The translations under genes and the position numbers were made by a program. The notes beneath the pieces were generated by a model. It did no database searches. It saw only the letters and a list, made by a program, of their open reading frames with translations, and was not told the DNA's origin. Shown here one piece after another: positions 1-7,952 of a DNA stretch of 64,000 nt; within the stretch, counting starts at the first letter, position 1; every line of letters begins with the position of its first letter. The stretch is taken from positions 1-64,000 of the forward strand of contig JADCLI010000021.1 in assembly GCA_016803235.1 (NCBI GenBank), in the 5' to 3' direction. This DNA is from Pimelobacter simplex. GTDB lineage: Bacteria > Actinomycetota > Actinomycetes > Propionibacteriales > Nocardioidaceae.

Positions 1-13
1 GGACAAACATTGC

Positions 14-54
14 CTCAGGGCCAGCACCACACGTGCTGGCCCTGAGCGCTTTTT
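14..54 (+). terminator. Rho-independent-type terminator of an upstream gene
   Basis: A perfect 14-bp stem (14-27 with 33-46, arm CTCAGGGCCAGCAC) closes a 5-nt loop and is followed by cgctttttc. The gene it ends lies left of the window. Confidence 0.8.
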
Positions 55-146
55 CTGGGCAGGGGCGAGAGTTCGCTGAGTGCCTACGCCTTCCATGGGC
101 TGGGGAACGGGGAACCGCGGGTCGATCGCCCGCGTGAGCGCCGTCT

Positions 147-176
147 TTGACTTCAAGTACTTGAAGTTCCTAGCCT
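147..176 (+). promoter_or_regulatory. MerR-type promoter and operator
   Basis: A perfect 16-bp palindrome, CTTCAAGTACTTGAAG (151-166), lies between a -35 like TTGACT (147-152) and a -10 like TAGCCT (171-176), an 18-bp spacer. MerR-family regulators bind such dyads inside stretched spacers. The -10 ends 7 nt before the GTG of the regulator gene, so the transcript may be almost leaderless. Confidence 0.7.
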
Positions 177-183
177 CGACGAG

Positions 184-639
184 GTGAGCACGCGAACTGC
201 CGGCCGGACCTTCTTGATCAAGGAGGCGGCGGCGCTGACGGGGCTCCCGGCGAGCACCCTGCGCTACTACGAGTCGGTCGGTGTGGTCGCCCCTGTCGGC
301 CGCTCGGCCAGCAGCGGGCACCGGGTCTACACCCAGGACGACCTGGACCTGTTGACCTGGGTGGCCTGCCTCAACGCCACCGGCCTGTCCATCAGCGACA
401 TGCGGCAGTACGTCGCGAACGGTGCGAAGGGCGCCGCTGCGGCGGAGGAGCAGGTCGCTCTGCTCTCCGCCCAGCGGGACCGCCTCGAGGCGGAGGCCGA
501 GCGGCTCGCCGTACGCCGCCGGTACGTGCAGCTCAAGATCGACTACTGGCAGGCCGTGGCCGACGGTGACCGGGACCGGGCGCGTGCCCTGTCCGAGGAT
601 GCCATCGCGCTCGCCGACGAGCTCAAGAAGACCCCCTGA
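184..639 (+). CDS. MerR family transcriptional regulator
   Basis: A 151-residue protein with an N-terminal winged helix-turn-helix of the MerR family: the segment [19 protein letters not shown] at about residues 12-30 carries the hallmark LRYYE. The C-terminal half is a long helix rich in Glu, Arg and Ala, typical of the dimerising coiled coil. No Cys pair for metal sensing is visible, so it resembles the aldehyde/alcohol-responsive AdhR-like branch. It precedes an alcohol dehydrogenase by 13 bp and probably controls that operon and itself through the palindrome at 151-166. The GTG start fits the promoter position. The inducer is unknown. Confidence 0.9.
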   Translation: MSTRTAGRTFLIKEAAALTGLPASTLRYYESVGVVAPVGRSASSGHRVYTQDDLDLLTWVACLNATGLSISDMRQYVANGAKGAAAAEEQVALLSAQRDRLEAEAERLAVRRRYVQLKIDYWQAVADGDRDRARALSEDAIALADELKKTP

Positions 640-652
640 CGAGGAGATGACC

Positions 653-1708
653 ATGACCTACGACCGCACCGCTGTCGCCGCCTGGGCCGCGCCGGCCAGC
701 AAGGCCCCGCTCGAGCCGACCACGATCGAGCGCCGCGAGGTCGGCGCGAACGACGTCCTCATCGTGATCGAGTACGCCGGCATCTGCCACTCCGACATCC
801 ATACCGTTCGCGGGGACTGGGGGCCGCAGCCGTTCCCCGTCGTTCCCGGCCACGAGATCGTCGGCGTCGTGGCCGAGGTCGGCGCCGACGTCACCCGACA
901 CCGGGTCGGCGACCGGGTGGGCGTCGGGTGCCTGGTCAACGCATGCCGCGAGTGCGCCAACTGCCTGCGGGGTGAGGAGCAGTTCTGCCTGAACGGCAGC
1001 GTCGGCACCTACGCGGCCACGGACCGCGACGGATCCACTACGCAGGGCGGCTACGCGACGCACGTGGTCGTCGACGCGCACTTCGTGCTGTCGGTGCCCG
1101 AGGGCCTCGACCCCGCGGCGGCCGCGCCGCTGCTGTGCGCCGGCATCACGACGTATTCGCCGCTCAAGCGGTGGGGCGCCGGACCCGGCACGAAGGTGGG
1201 CGTGATCGGTCTCGGCGGACTGGGCCACATGGCGGTCAAGATCGCCCACGCGATGGGCGCCGAGGTGACGGTGCTGTCGCAGTCGCTGAAGAAGCAGGAG
1301 GATGCGGAGCGCCTGGGCGCCGATCGCTACTACGCGACCTCCGACCCGACCACCTTCGAGCAGCTCGCGGGCCAGCTCGACCTCATCGTCAACACGGTCA
1401 GCGTCAGCCTCGACGCCAACGCCTACCTGCGGCTGCTCGCCGTCGACGGAGCCATGGTCAACGTAGGTGCCCCGCCGCGGCCGTTCAGCGTCGCGCCGAT
1501 GTCGCTCATCTACGGCCGGCACGCGATGGCCGGCTCGATGATCGGCGGCATCGCCGAGACCCAGGAGATGCTCGACTTCTGCGCCGAGCGCGGCATCGGC
1601 TCCGAGGTCGAGGTGATCGCCGCCGACACTGTCAACGAGGCGTACGAGCGGGTGCTGGCCTCCGACGTGCGCTACCGCTTCGTCATCGACGCCGCGACGA
1701 TCGGCTGA
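653..1708 (+). CDS. Zinc-dependent NAD(P) alcohol dehydrogenase (CAD/YahK-like)
   Basis: About 351 residues of the medium-chain dehydrogenase family. Visible are the catalytic zinc site [15 protein letters not shown], the following GHEIVG histidine, a structural-zinc cysteine cluster (C-REC-NC-(7)-C near [15 protein letters not shown]) and the Rossmann motif [11 protein letters not shown]. The pattern is that of cinnamyl-alcohol/aldehyde reductases such as YahK, which reduce aldehydes with NADPH. I chose the ATG at 653 because GAGGAG at 641-646 sits 6 nt upstream; an in-frame ATG at 647 is too close to that ribosome binding site. It is co-transcribed with the MerR gene and probably detoxifies an aldehyde inducer. 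Confidence 0.9.
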   Translation: MTYDRTAVAAWAAPASKAPLEPTTIERREVGANDVLIVIEYAGICHSDIHTVRGDWGPQPFPVVPGHEIVGVVAEVGADVTRHRVGDRVGVGCLVNACRECANCLRGEEQFCLNGSVGTYAATDRDGSTTQGGYATHVVVDAHFVLSVPEGLDPAAAAPLLCAGITTYSPLKRWGAGPGTKVGVIGLGGLGHMAVKIAHAMGAEVTVLSQSLKKQEDAERLGADRYYATSDPTTFEQLAGQLDLIVNTVSVSLDANAYLRLLAVDGAMVNVGAPPRPFSVAPMSLIYGRHAMAGSMIGGIAETQEMLDFCAERGIGSEVEVIAADTVNEAYERVLASDVRYRFVIDAATIG

Positions 1709-1710
1709 GC

Positions 1711-2595
1711 TCAGGCCTGGGGTCCGTACGGCGCGTGCGCCACCACGTAGTCACGCAACCGCGCGGCGACGGGCGCGAGCGGGCGGTCGGTGCGCCAGGT
1801 GAGGCCGATCGTCCGGCGTGCGCCGGGGTTGCGGATCCGCAGGCCGATCGTCCCGGAGACGCCGGCCTTCGCCTCTGGGACGATGGCCACGCCGAGACCT
1901 GCGGCGACCAGGCCCTCGATGGTGGCGAGGTCGGCGCTCTCGAAGGAGACCGGGGGAGCGACACCGGCCTCGGCGAGCAGCCCGTCGACCAGGGAGCTGT
2001 GGCCGAAGCCGGGCGGAGTGGTCACCAGCTCGTCGTCGGCGAGCTCGGCGAGGTCGATCTGCTTGCGCTCCCGCAGTCGGTGGGTGGGGCCGACCACCAC
2101 GACCAGGCGCTCCTCCTGCAGGGGTGCCCAGGCGAAGTCACCGGCCGGCCGGGCCGACATGATCGCGAGCTCGACCGCCCCGGTGGCGAGGTCGCGCATC
2201 ATGTCGTGGCCCGGTTCCTGGGTCAGCTCGACCCGGACGAGCGGCGCCTGCTCGTGGAAGCCGCGAAGGATCTGGGGGACCAGCGAGGTGGCCATCGAGT
2301 CGAGGAACGCCAGCCGGACGATGCCGCGCTCGGGGTCGTGACGGGTCCCGAGCTCGTGGCGCAGCTGCTGGTAGCGCCCGAGCACGTCCCGTGCCGTCGC
2401 CACCACGAGCGCGCCGTCGGGCGTGGTGACCAGGCCGTGGGGGACCCGTTCGAACAGCCGGACGCCCAGCTCGTCCTCCACCCGGGCCAGCGCGCGGGAG
2501 AGCGTCGGCTGGCTGACACCGAGCACGGCAGCGGTGTCCGTGACGTGCTCGTTGTCGGCCAGCGCGACGATCCACTCGAGGTCGCGCACCAGCAC
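1711..2595 (-). CDS. LysR family transcriptional regulator
   Basis: A 294-residue LysR regulator. The N-terminal helix-turn-helix reads TDTAAVLGVSQPTLSRALAR, followed by the conserved wing LGVRLFERVPHG; the rest is a periplasmic-binding-like effector domain. It diverges from an MFS exporter and probably controls it. Two GTG codons are possible. The one ending at 2595 is preferred because a TATGAT box lies exactly 6 nt upstream, a leaderless arrangement; the other (2589) has GGGGA about 7 nt upstream. It ends 2 bp from the dehydrogenase stop, convergent to it. Confidence 0.9.
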   Translation of the reverse strand: MLVRDLEWIVALADNEHVTDTAAVLGVSQPTLSRALARVEDELGVRLFERVPHGLVTTPDGALVVATARDVLGRYQQLRHELGTRHDPERGIVRLAFLDSMATSLVPQILRGFHEQAPLVRVELTQEPGHDMMRDLATGAVELAIMSARPAGDFAWAPLQEERLVVVVGPTHRLRERKQIDLAELADDELVTTPPGFGHSSLVDGLLAEAGVAPPVSFESADLATIEGLVAAGLGVAIVPEAKAGVSGTIGLRIRNPGARRTIGLTWRTDRPLAPVAARLRDYVVAHAPYGPQA

Positions 2596-2601
2596 GTCCC
2601 C

Positions 2602-2620
2602 ATCATACGGCAGACGTATG
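2602..2620. promoter_or_regulatory. LysR operator and lysR -10 box
   Basis: The inverted repeat CATACG-N5-CGTATG (2604-2620) contains the LysR-box pattern T-N11-A. It overlaps the reverse-strand TATGAT -10 box (2602-2607) of the LysR gene, so binding would repress its own gene. A third CGTATG half-site occurs near 2646. Confidence 0.6.
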
Positions 2621-2676
2621 CAGATCCGACGAGCAGGACATTGGACGTATGGACTCGCCAGGCGCACCCTGATCGG

Positions 2677-3936
2677 GTGAGCAAGCAGGGAACACTCGAG
2701 CAGCCGGCGCTCGGGACCGCGGGACACGCACCCGGCAGCGCGGGCTACCGGCGGATCATGGCGGCGATGTTCGCCGCCGGGATGGCGACCTTCGTCCTCC
2801 TCTACGCGACCCAGGCCCTGCTGCCCGCGCTGCACACGACCTTCCACGTCAGCCCGACCCAGGCGACGTTGAGCATGTCGCTGACCACCGCCGGCCTCGC
2901 GCTCGGCCTGCTCGTCGCCGGACCCGCGTCCGAGGTGGTCGGCCGCACGCCGCTCATCGTCGGATCGACCTGGGCGGCGACCCTCGTCGCGTGCCTGACG
3001 CCGTTCGCGCCGTCGTGGCAGGTGTTCCTCGGCCTGCGGCTGCTCGAGGGGGTCGTGCTCGCCGGCCTGCCCGCGGTGGCGACGGCGTACCTGCGCGAGG
3101 AGCTGCACGCCAACGCGCTGGCCCGGGCGACCGGCCTCTACATCGGGGGTACGGCGCTCGGCGGCATGGCCGGCCGCCTGCTGACCGCGCCCGTCGCCGA
3201 TGTCGCCGGCTGGCGGTGGGCGATGGCCAGCGCCGCCGTCTTCGCCGTCGGCTGCGCCGTCGCGGTGACCGTCGCGCTGCCTGCCTCCCGCAACTTCACA
3301 CCTCGCCCCCGCGACGGCGCCGAGCTGCGCTCGATGGCCCGCGCGGCGCTCGCCGATCCCGCGTTGCGCAGCCTCTACCTGCTCGGCGCCTGCGCGGTCG
3401 GCACGCTGGTGGCGGTGTTCAACGCCCTCGGCTTCCGGCTGACCACCGAGCCGTTCCACCTGAGTCTGGGCGCGATCAGCCTGCTCTACCTCGTCTACCC
3501 GCTCGGCACGGTCAGCTCGACGGTCTCCGGTGCCCTGGCCGACCGGCTCGGGCGTCGTGCGGTGCTGCCGTCGGGGTGCGCGCTCGCGGTCGTCGGCGTC
3601 CTGCTCACCCTGTTGCCGTCGCTGGCCGCGATCGTGCTCGGCCTCGCCCTGCTGACCGCCGGCTTCTTCGTGATGCACGGCCTCGCCAGCGGCTGGGTCG
3701 CGGTGCGCGCCCACCTGGCCGGCGCCAGTGCGAGCCAGGCTGCGGCCTTCTACCTGTGCTCCTACTACGTCGGATCGTCGGTCTTCGGCAGTCTCGGCGG
3801 CACGGCCTGGTCGGCGTACGGCTGGACCGGCGTGGGGCTGCTCGCCCTCGCCCTGCTCGCCTGCGCCGGGGTCGCGACCGCGCGACTGCGACGGATCCCG
3901 CTACTTCCTGGTTCCCCGCTGCGGACCCTTGGGTAG
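2677..3936 (+). CDS. MFS transporter (drug/sugar efflux type)
   Basis: A 419-residue major facilitator protein with about twelve hydrophobic segments. It has a soluble N-terminal tail of about 25 residues and the loop 2-3 motif A variant GPASEVVGRTPLI. The second half repeats the motif as GALADRLGRRAVLP. Proteins of this type (YnfM/arabinose-efflux-like) export small molecules through the inner membrane by proton antiport; the substrate cannot be read from sequence. The GTG at 2677 is the first start after the divergent promoter region. The LysR neighbour and its operator suggest inducible expression. Confidence 0.88.
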   Translation: MSKQGTLEQPALGTAGHAPGSAGYRRIMAAMFAAGMATFVLLYATQALLPALHTTFHVSPTQATLSMSLTTAGLALGLLVAGPASEVVGRTPLIVGSTWAATLVACLTPFAPSWQVFLGLRLLEGVVLAGLPAVATAYLREELHANALARATGLYIGGTALGGMAGRLLTAPVADVAGWRWAMASAAVFAVGCAVAVTVALPASRNFTPRPRDGAELRSMARAALADPALRSLYLLGACAVGTLVAVFNALGFRLTTEPFHLSLGAISLLYLVYPLGTVSSTVSGALADRLGRRAVLPSGCALAVVGVLLTLLPSLAAIVLGLALLTAGFFVMHGLASGWVAVRAHLAGASASQAAAFYLCSYYVGSSVFGSLGGTAWSAYGWTGVGLLALALLACAGVATARLRRIPLLPGSPLRTLG

Positions 3937-3972
3937 TGTCCGTGCGACAGCTCGGCCGATTTAGGGGGATGC

Positions 3973-5349
3973 GTGATCGTGGGGACTGCGTGGGGGATGC
4001 GGCGACGAGTGGCGGCGGGCCTGGCCCTGCTGCTCACCCTGACGGTGCTGGTTGCCGGGGGACTCGCCTCTGCGCAGGCGGCTCCGCCCGCCGTCCCGGG
4101 GGACGCGACGAAGGTGTCGACGGCCGAGAAGCCGAACCCGGCGTACGTCGTGCAGCCCGGCATCACCTTCAACCACCCCTTCCGTGACGGTCAGCGCGGC
4201 AAGATCCACCGCAAGATCGCCAAGACCCTCAAGAACGCCCCGGCCGGAAGCCAGGTCCGGGTGATCACCTGGAACTTCGACTCGCCGTACCTCGCGCACA
4301 GGTTCATCGCGGCCCACGAGCGCGGTGTGTCGGTGCAGATCATCATGTCCCGCGGGCTGGCCCGCTCGCAGGGCAACAACCTGGCCCGTTCCTACCCGAT
4401 GGTGCGGCGCGCGTTCGAGCGCGGCAACAAGAACAGGCCCGAGGGCATGGAGAGCTGGATCCGGACCTGCAAGCAGACCTGCCGCGGCAAGAAGGGCTCG
4501 ATGCACTCCAAGCTGATGCTGGTCAGCCGCTCGGGAGCGACGAACTGGATCGTGATGCAGGGCTCGGGCAACCTCACCGGTGCGGCGGCCGTCCAGCAGT
4601 TCAACGACTGGACCACGGTCACCGAGAACCAGGCGCTCTACGACGGCTGGATGCAGATGTGGAACCAGGCCGTACAGGACAAGAACTTCCCGCCGATGCG
4701 GTTCACCACCGGCAACATCACCACGATGTTCGCGCCCCACCGGGGGCTGGTCGACCCGGCCATGAGCGTGCTCAACAAGGTGCAGTGCACCGGCGCGACC
4801 AACACCGCCTCCGGGCGCACCAAGGTGCGCATCGCCAACGCCGTGTGGGGTGAGGCCCGCGGCGCCCGGATCGCGCGCAAGGCTCGCGAGCTCGACCGCG
4901 CGGGCTGTGACGTCGAGATCGTCTTCATGATGATGCAGCGCCGGATCCGGGGCATCCTCAAGGGGATGCGGGCCAAGCAGATGGTCTACATCTACGGCGA
5001 GGAGGCCGACAAGTTCAAGGACCGCTACGTCCACCTGAAGGGCCTCGCGGTCCAGGGCCACTTCGACGGCCGCGCCGACGGCAACGTCGTGCTCTCCAGC
5101 AGCGAGAACTGGACCCAGCTCGGCTGGCACTCCGACGAGGAGAACATCATCATCCGCGACGACCCGGCGATGACCCAGAAGTACGTCGCGCAGGTCGACC
5201 TGATCTACCGCGAGGCACCGCGCACGCTCAGCAACTACGTGAACTCCGCCGACCCCGACCCCACGCCGCGTCCCGACGGCTTCCGGAACCAGGGCTACCT
5301 CGGCCCGAAGGAGTACCCGTTCCACGAGCTCGAGGCCGAGCTGGACTGA
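3973..5349 (+). CDS. Secreted phospholipase D-like protein
   Basis: A 458-residue protein with a signal peptide (basic MRRR then a hydrophobic stretch, likely cleavage after AQA near residue 36). Two PLD-type half-sites are present: HSK at residues 178-180 followed by GSGNLTG, and HLK at about 354-356 followed by SSSEN. The usual Asp of HxKxxxxD is not obvious in either copy, so phosphodiesterase activity is likely but not assured. It is probably exported and acts on phosphodiesters outside the cell. The GTG at 3973 follows GGGGG; an in-frame ATG at 3997 is an alternative. It stands alone between an MFS gene and a convergent ABC-F gene. Confidence 0.85.
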   Translation: MIVGTAWGMRRRVAAGLALLLTLTVLVAGGLASAQAAPPAVPGDATKVSTAEKPNPAYVVQPGITFNHPFRDGQRGKIHRKIAKTLKNAPAGSQVRVITWNFDSPYLAHRFIAAHERGVSVQIIMSRGLARSQGNNLARSYPMVRRAFERGNKNRPEGMESWIRTCKQTCRGKKGSMHSKLMLVSRSGATNWIVMQGSGNLTGAAAVQQFNDWTTVTENQALYDGWMQMWNQAVQDKNFPPMRFTTGNITTMFAPHRGLVDPAMSVLNKVQCTGATNTASGRTKVRIANAVWGEARGARIARKARELDRAGCDVEIVFMMMQRRIRGILKGMRAKQMVYIYGEEADKFKDRYVHLKGLAVQGHFDGRADGNVVLSSSENWTQLGWHSDEENIIIRDDPAMTQKYVAQVDLIYREAPRTLSNYVNSADPDPTPRPDGFRNQGYLGPKEYPFHELEAELD

Positions 5350-5378
5350 GCGCTCCACGAGGAGCAGCCAGCGACAGG

Positions 5379-5412
5379 CACGCCCCGCGCACCGACCGGT
5401 GCGCGGGGCGTG
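5379..5412. terminator. Bidirectional terminator between convergent genes
   Basis: A perfect 15-bp GC-rich stem (5379-5393 with 5398-5412) with a GACC loop lies between the phospholipase D-like gene and the convergent ABC-F gene. There is no T tract, as is common in actinobacteria. Confidence 0.75.
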
Positions 5413-5425
5413 GTGCGTCACCGCG

Positions 5426-7030
5426 TCATCGGCCGGGGAGCGAGGCCTGTCGTGACAGCCGGCCGGCCGCGTCCAGGACCAGGACCAGGTCGAGGCCGAG
5501 GCTCTCGAGGAAGCGGTGGTCGTGGCTCACGACCAGCAGCGCGCCTCGGTAGCCGGAGAGCGCCTCGGTCAGCTGCTCGACGCTGGCCACGTCGAGGTTG
5601 TTGGTCGGCTCGTCGAGGATCAGCAGCTCGGCCGGTGGCTGGGTGAGCAACAGCGTGGCCAGCGAGACACGGAACCGCTCGCCCCCTGACAGCGACGAGA
5701 CCGGCCGGTCGACGCTCGAGCCGCGCAGGAGCATCCGCCCGAGCTGGTTGCGGATGGTCGCGTCCGGCACGCCAGGCGCGACGCGCCGCACGTTCGCCAC
5801 GGCGTCCGCGTCCTCGTCGAGACCGTCCAGGCGCTGGGGGAGGAAGCCGAACCGATCGGTCAGGATCCGACCCGCGGGTGCGCCCGGGGCGGGCGGGCGG
5901 TCGTGGACGAGGTGCTCGAGCAGGGTCGACTTGCCCGCGCCGTTGGGCCCGACGAGGGCCACCCGCTCCGGGCCCTGGACGACGATGGTGCGACCGTCCT
6001 GGGTCAGCTCGAGCAGGCGTCGACTGCGCGGCACCGCGGGGTCCGGGAGCGCCAGGCTGATGTGCTCCTCCCGGCGGACCCGGGCGTCGGCGGAGTCGAC
6101 GGCGGCCTGCGCGGCGAGGACCTTGCCGTCGAGGGTCGAGCGCAGGGAGCCGGCGGCGTTCTGCGCCTTGCTGGCCCGGTTGCCGGCGAGGATCCGCGGG
6201 ATGCCGCCGTCCTTCTGCGTCTTGCGGGCGGTCCGCTCGCGGCGCGCCAGCTTCGTCTCCGCCTCGGCTCGCTGCCTCTTCTCGACCTTCAGCGCCTGCT
6301 GGGCGGACCGGGCCGCCTGCCGGGCGGCTGCCTGCTCCTGCGCGACGTGCTCGCGCCAGGCGCTGTACGGCCCGCCGAACGTCGACAGCTCGCCCCCGCG
6401 GAGCTCGGCCGTCTGGTCGACGTGCTCGAGCAGCTCGAGGTCGTGGCTGACCACGACGAGCGTGCCGGGCCACTGGTCGACGAATCCCGCCAGTCGCGCG
6501 CGGGTCGGTCGGTCCAGGTTGTTGGTGGGCTCGTCCAGCAGGGTGATCGGCGTTCGCCGGATGCGCATGCCGGTGATGGCGACGAGCATCGCCTCGCCTC
6601 CCGACAGCTCCGCGACCCGCCGCTCCAGGTCCCGGGCGCCGAAGCCGATCTGGTCGAGGAGCTCGTCCGCTCGGGCCTCGATGTCCCAGTCGTCGCCGAC
6701 GGCGTCGAAGTGGCGCTGGTCGACTTCGCCGCGCTCGATCGCGTCGATCGCGTCGATGACCGGTCGGATGCCGAGCAGGTCGGCGATCGTCGTACCGGAC
6801 TGGAGGGTCAGGGTCTGGGGCAGGTAGCCGACGTCGCCGGCGGTGATGACCTGGCCCGCCGTGGGCCGCAGGAGTCCGGCGACGAGAAGCAGCAGCGTGG
6901 ACTTCCCGGCGCCGTTGTCGCCGACGAGGCCGGTGCGGCCGGCGTTGAGGGAGCCGTCGAGGTGGGAGAGCGCGACCGTCCCGTCCGGCCACTCGAAGGT
7001 GACGTCGCGCAGGGTGATGACAGGGGACAT
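5426..7030 (-). CDS. ABC-F family ATPase (ribosome-associated, possible antibiotic resistance)
   Basis: A 534-residue protein with two ABC nucleotide-binding domains and no membrane segment. Walker A motifs are GDNGAGKST (about 37-45) and GPNGAGKST; signatures are LSGGEAML and LSGGERFR; both Walker B motifs read LLDEPTNNLD or LILDEPTNNLD. The domains are joined by a long basic coiled-coil linker (residues about 230-310), the ABC-F hallmark that reaches into the ribosomal E/P site. Members either tune translation or protect ribosomes from drugs. The 190-nt leader with a tiny ORF and hairpins upstream favours a drug-inducible resistance role, but that is inference. Confidence 0.9.
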   Translation of the reverse strand: MSPVITLRDVTFEWPDGTVALSHLDGSLNAGRTGLVGDNGAGKSTLLLLVAGLLRPTAGQVITAGDVGYLPQTLTLQSGTTIADLLGIRPVIDAIDAIERGEVDQRHFDAVGDDWDIEARADELLDQIGFGARDLERRVAELSGGEAMLVAITGMRIRRTPITLLDEPTNNLDRPTRARLAGFVDQWPGTLVVVSHDLELLEHVDQTAELRGGELSTFGGPYSAWREHVAQEQAAARQAARSAQQALKVEKRQRAEAETKLARRERTARKTQKDGGIPRILAGNRASKAQNAAGSLRSTLDGKVLAAQAAVDSADARVRREEHISLALPDPAVPRSRRLLELTQDGRTIVVQGPERVALVGPNGAGKSTLLEHLVHDRPPAPGAPAGRILTDRFGFLPQRLDGLDEDADAVANVRRVAPGVPDATIRNQLGRMLLRGSSVDRPVSSLSGGERFRVSLATLLLTQPPAELLILDEPTNNLDVASVEQLTEALSGYRGALLVVSHDHRFLESLGLDLVLVLDAAGRLSRQASLPGR

Positions 7031-7178
7031 GGCTGAGTCCGTTCGTGATGGGCGGACGACGACGGGCGCGCGAGGAGGCGGCCACGTCGTCCGCGTCCCG
7101 GTGAGGGTGACGACAGGTCCGGACCGGTGTGCGGGCAGGCAGGTGCCGCGCCCGCGCGGGCGGGCCGGCTCCGGATCC

Positions 7179-7197
7179 GCCGCCCCGTCCGGGCGGC
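7179..7197 (-). promoter_or_regulatory. Hairpin in the ABC-F leader
   Basis: On the reverse strand GCCGCCC pairs with GGGCGGC across a 5-nt loop, starting at the G of the uORF stop codon. More GC-rich dyads follow toward the ABC-F start (around 7146-7175 and GGTCCGGACC at 7117-7126). These could form alternative attenuator structures. Confidence 0.45.
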
Positions 7198-7223
7198 TAG
7201 CCTCTGTCGACCTCGATCAGCAC
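7197..7223 (-). CDS. Putative 8-residue leader peptide of the ABC-F gene
   Basis: The reverse strand reads GTG CTG ATC GAG GTC GAC AGA GGC TAG, encoding MLIEVDRG. A -10 box TAGCCT (7230-7235) ends 6 nt before the GTG, so the mRNA would start at this codon and be leaderless. The stop codon abuts a GC-rich hairpin and the ABC-F ATG lies 167 nt downstream. Short upstream ORFs of this kind regulate drug-resistance genes by ribosome stalling in several bacteria. No expression evidence is available here. Confidence 0.5.
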   Translation of the reverse strand: MLIEVDRG

Positions 7224-7309
7224 GGCTCAAGGCTAGCCCGGGACGTCCGCCGATGCGCAACCGGCGTGCTCCGTCCGCTCCTTGTGACCCGGCCTGACAT
7301 CCTGACCGC

Positions 7310-7945
7310 GTGAGCGAAGCAGTCCTGTCAGTTCGCGGGCTGGCCCGCTCGTACGGCGACCACCGCGTCCTCGCCGACCTCGACCTCGAGGTCCGCGCCG
7401 GGACGGCCGCCGTGCTCGTGGGCCCCAACGGAGCAGGCAAGTCCACCGCGCTGCGCTGCATCACCGGTGCCGACCAGCCGGATGCCGGGACGATCGAGGT
7501 CCTGGGCGAGGCGCTCGACGAGCGCTCGCCGACCATCCGCGCGGCGATGGCGGTGGTCATGGACGACCTCGACTTCTTCCCCGACCTCACCGTCGTGGAG
7601 CACCTCGACCTGTTCGCCCGCGCCCACCGCACCCCGGACGCCGACGCCGTCGTCGACGACGTGCTCGACGAGGTCGGGCTGACCGCACAGTCCGGCCAGC
7701 TGCCGACGTCGCTCTCCTCCGGCCAGCGCCGCCGTCTCGCGCTGGCCAGCGCCTTCGTCCGGCCGCGCCGGCTGCTCGTCCTGGACGAGCCCGAGCAGCG
7801 CCTCGACCAGGAGGGCCTGGCCTGGCTGGTCGAGCGGCTGCGCGCCGAGAAGACCGCCGGGCTGGCGATCGTGCTGGCCAGCCACTCGCCCGTGCTCGTG
7901 GACGCCGTCGCCGACGACGTCGTCACGCTGGCCCGCCCGTCGTGA
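7310..7945 (+). CDS. ABC transporter ATP-binding protein
   Basis: A 211-residue single ABC ATPase with Walker A GPNGAGKST, a degenerate signature LSSGQRRRLALA, Walker B LLVLDEPEQRLD and an H-loop SHSP. It is short for the family but complete. The next gene, 7 bp away, encodes a large membrane protein that is the likely permease partner, so together they form an exporter of unknown substrate. The GTG start shares a 279-bp divergent region with the ABC-F gene. Confidence 0.88.
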   Translation: MSEAVLSVRGLARSYGDHRVLADLDLEVRAGTAAVLVGPNGAGKSTALRCITGADQPDAGTIEVLGEALDERSPTIRAAMAVVMDDLDFFPDLTVVEHLDLFARAHRTPDADAVVDDVLDEVGLTAQSGQLPTSLSSGQRRRLALASAFVRPRRLLVLDEPEQRLDQEGLAWLVERLRAEKTAGLAIVLASHSPVLVDAVADDVVTLARPS

Positions 7946-7952
7946 GCCGCGC

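Noticed and set aside
647..652. ATG at 647 as dehydrogenase start
   Set aside because: It is one base from GAGGAG; the in-frame ATG at 653 has proper spacing.
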